From Rhizophagus sp. LPA8_4_AMF (Eukaryota > Glomeromycota > Glomeromycetes > Glomerales > Glomeraceae), in the NCBI GenBank assembly GCA_021464525.1, contig JADRCO010001326.1, positions 1 to 20,248 on the forward strand: 20,248 nt of DNA. Direction: 5' to 3'. The notes under the pieces are model-generated. The model saw nothing but the letters and a program-made list of their open reading frames with translations. It made no database searches and was not told the origin of the DNA. Shown piece by piece: positions 20,021 through 20,248 of this stretch. The first letter of the stretch is position 1. Each line of letters starts with the position of its first letter. The position numbers were made by a program, and so were the translations under genes.

Positions 20021-20248
20021 TATTTCACGTGACAACTATAAATTTTTGATTGGATGATTTTTACAATTATGTCATCATCAGTTTTAATGTTTATTTGTTT
20101 ATCGGATAATCTTTTTTTATTTCGCGCAGTTTCTTTTAATTCTTTATTTCGTAGGTACGGTTTTATTTTTTATTTTTTTTCTTTTTTGTTTCGTTTCTTG
20201 CTTCTTGTTTCCTACATCTAATATCTTTTTTTCTTTCTTAGCTCTTTC
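20021..20248 (+). promoter_or_regulatory. Pyrimidine-rich stretch, possible promoter or 5' UTR of a gene beyond the window
   Basis: From about 20110 to the end the plus strand is dominated by T and C (ttcttttttgtttcgtttcttgc and similar). Such tracts are common just upstream of transcription starts in fungi. No start codon with a convincing frame follows within the window. Confidence 0.3.

Noticed and set aside
1-20248. tRNA, rRNA or CRISPR features
   Set aside because: I looked for tRNA T-loop signatures (GTTCRANYC) and regularly spaced short repeats and found none that fit; the only regular array is the kinase exon duplication.

Overview
The window is very AT-rich eukaryotic DNA with short (65-86 bp) GT-AG introns. 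Its families (BTB-BACK-TLDc proteins, TKL-like kinases with an NWTSGN-type N-terminus and a C-terminal AIYTSRLLN motif, a hexose-transporter relic) fit an arbuscular mycorrhizal fungus, most likely Rhizophagus or a close relative. That assignment rests on recognising family style, not on a search. Bacterial features such as operons, RBSs and CRISPR arrays do not apply.

Layout. Positions 300-660 hold a decayed BTB/TLDc relic on the minus strand, joined to a flank (about 674-1080) that recurs at 4215-4555. Positions 1141-1870 hold inverted-repeat and palindrome-rich DNA. Two intact BTB-BACK-TLDc genes (2554-4035 and 4734-6225, minus) share one architecture: a 257-nt first exon, one short intron and an 1153-nt second exon. 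A broken MFS sugar-transporter copy lies divergently at 6490-7764 (plus). Positions 7765-11041 are gene-poor and low-complexity, with a diverged dispersed repeat and a small candidate MITE (10091-10329).

Positions 11042-14464 (minus) hold a six-exon kinase gene. Four tandem internal exons, each a phase-0 cassette, carry a Cys4 motif plus a degenerate kinase N-lobe. They lead into one final exon with the rest of a canonical kinase domain.

Positions 15225-16110 hold TLDc relics. Positions 16120-18123 (minus) hold a third BTB-BACK gene in which the TLDc domain is replaced by an eIF4G-type MIF4G domain, with a correctly placed intron and a last exon completing the MIF4G motif. Out-of-frame TLDc debris follows directly, so the swap can be read from the sequence.

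The most notable items are the BTB-BACK-MIF4G chimera, which would join a likely CUL3-adaptor module to an eIF4A-binding fold, and the exon-cassette array in the kinase gene. The right end carries an 18-bp GC palindrome and then a pyrimidine-rich stretch that could be the promoter of a gene beyond the window.
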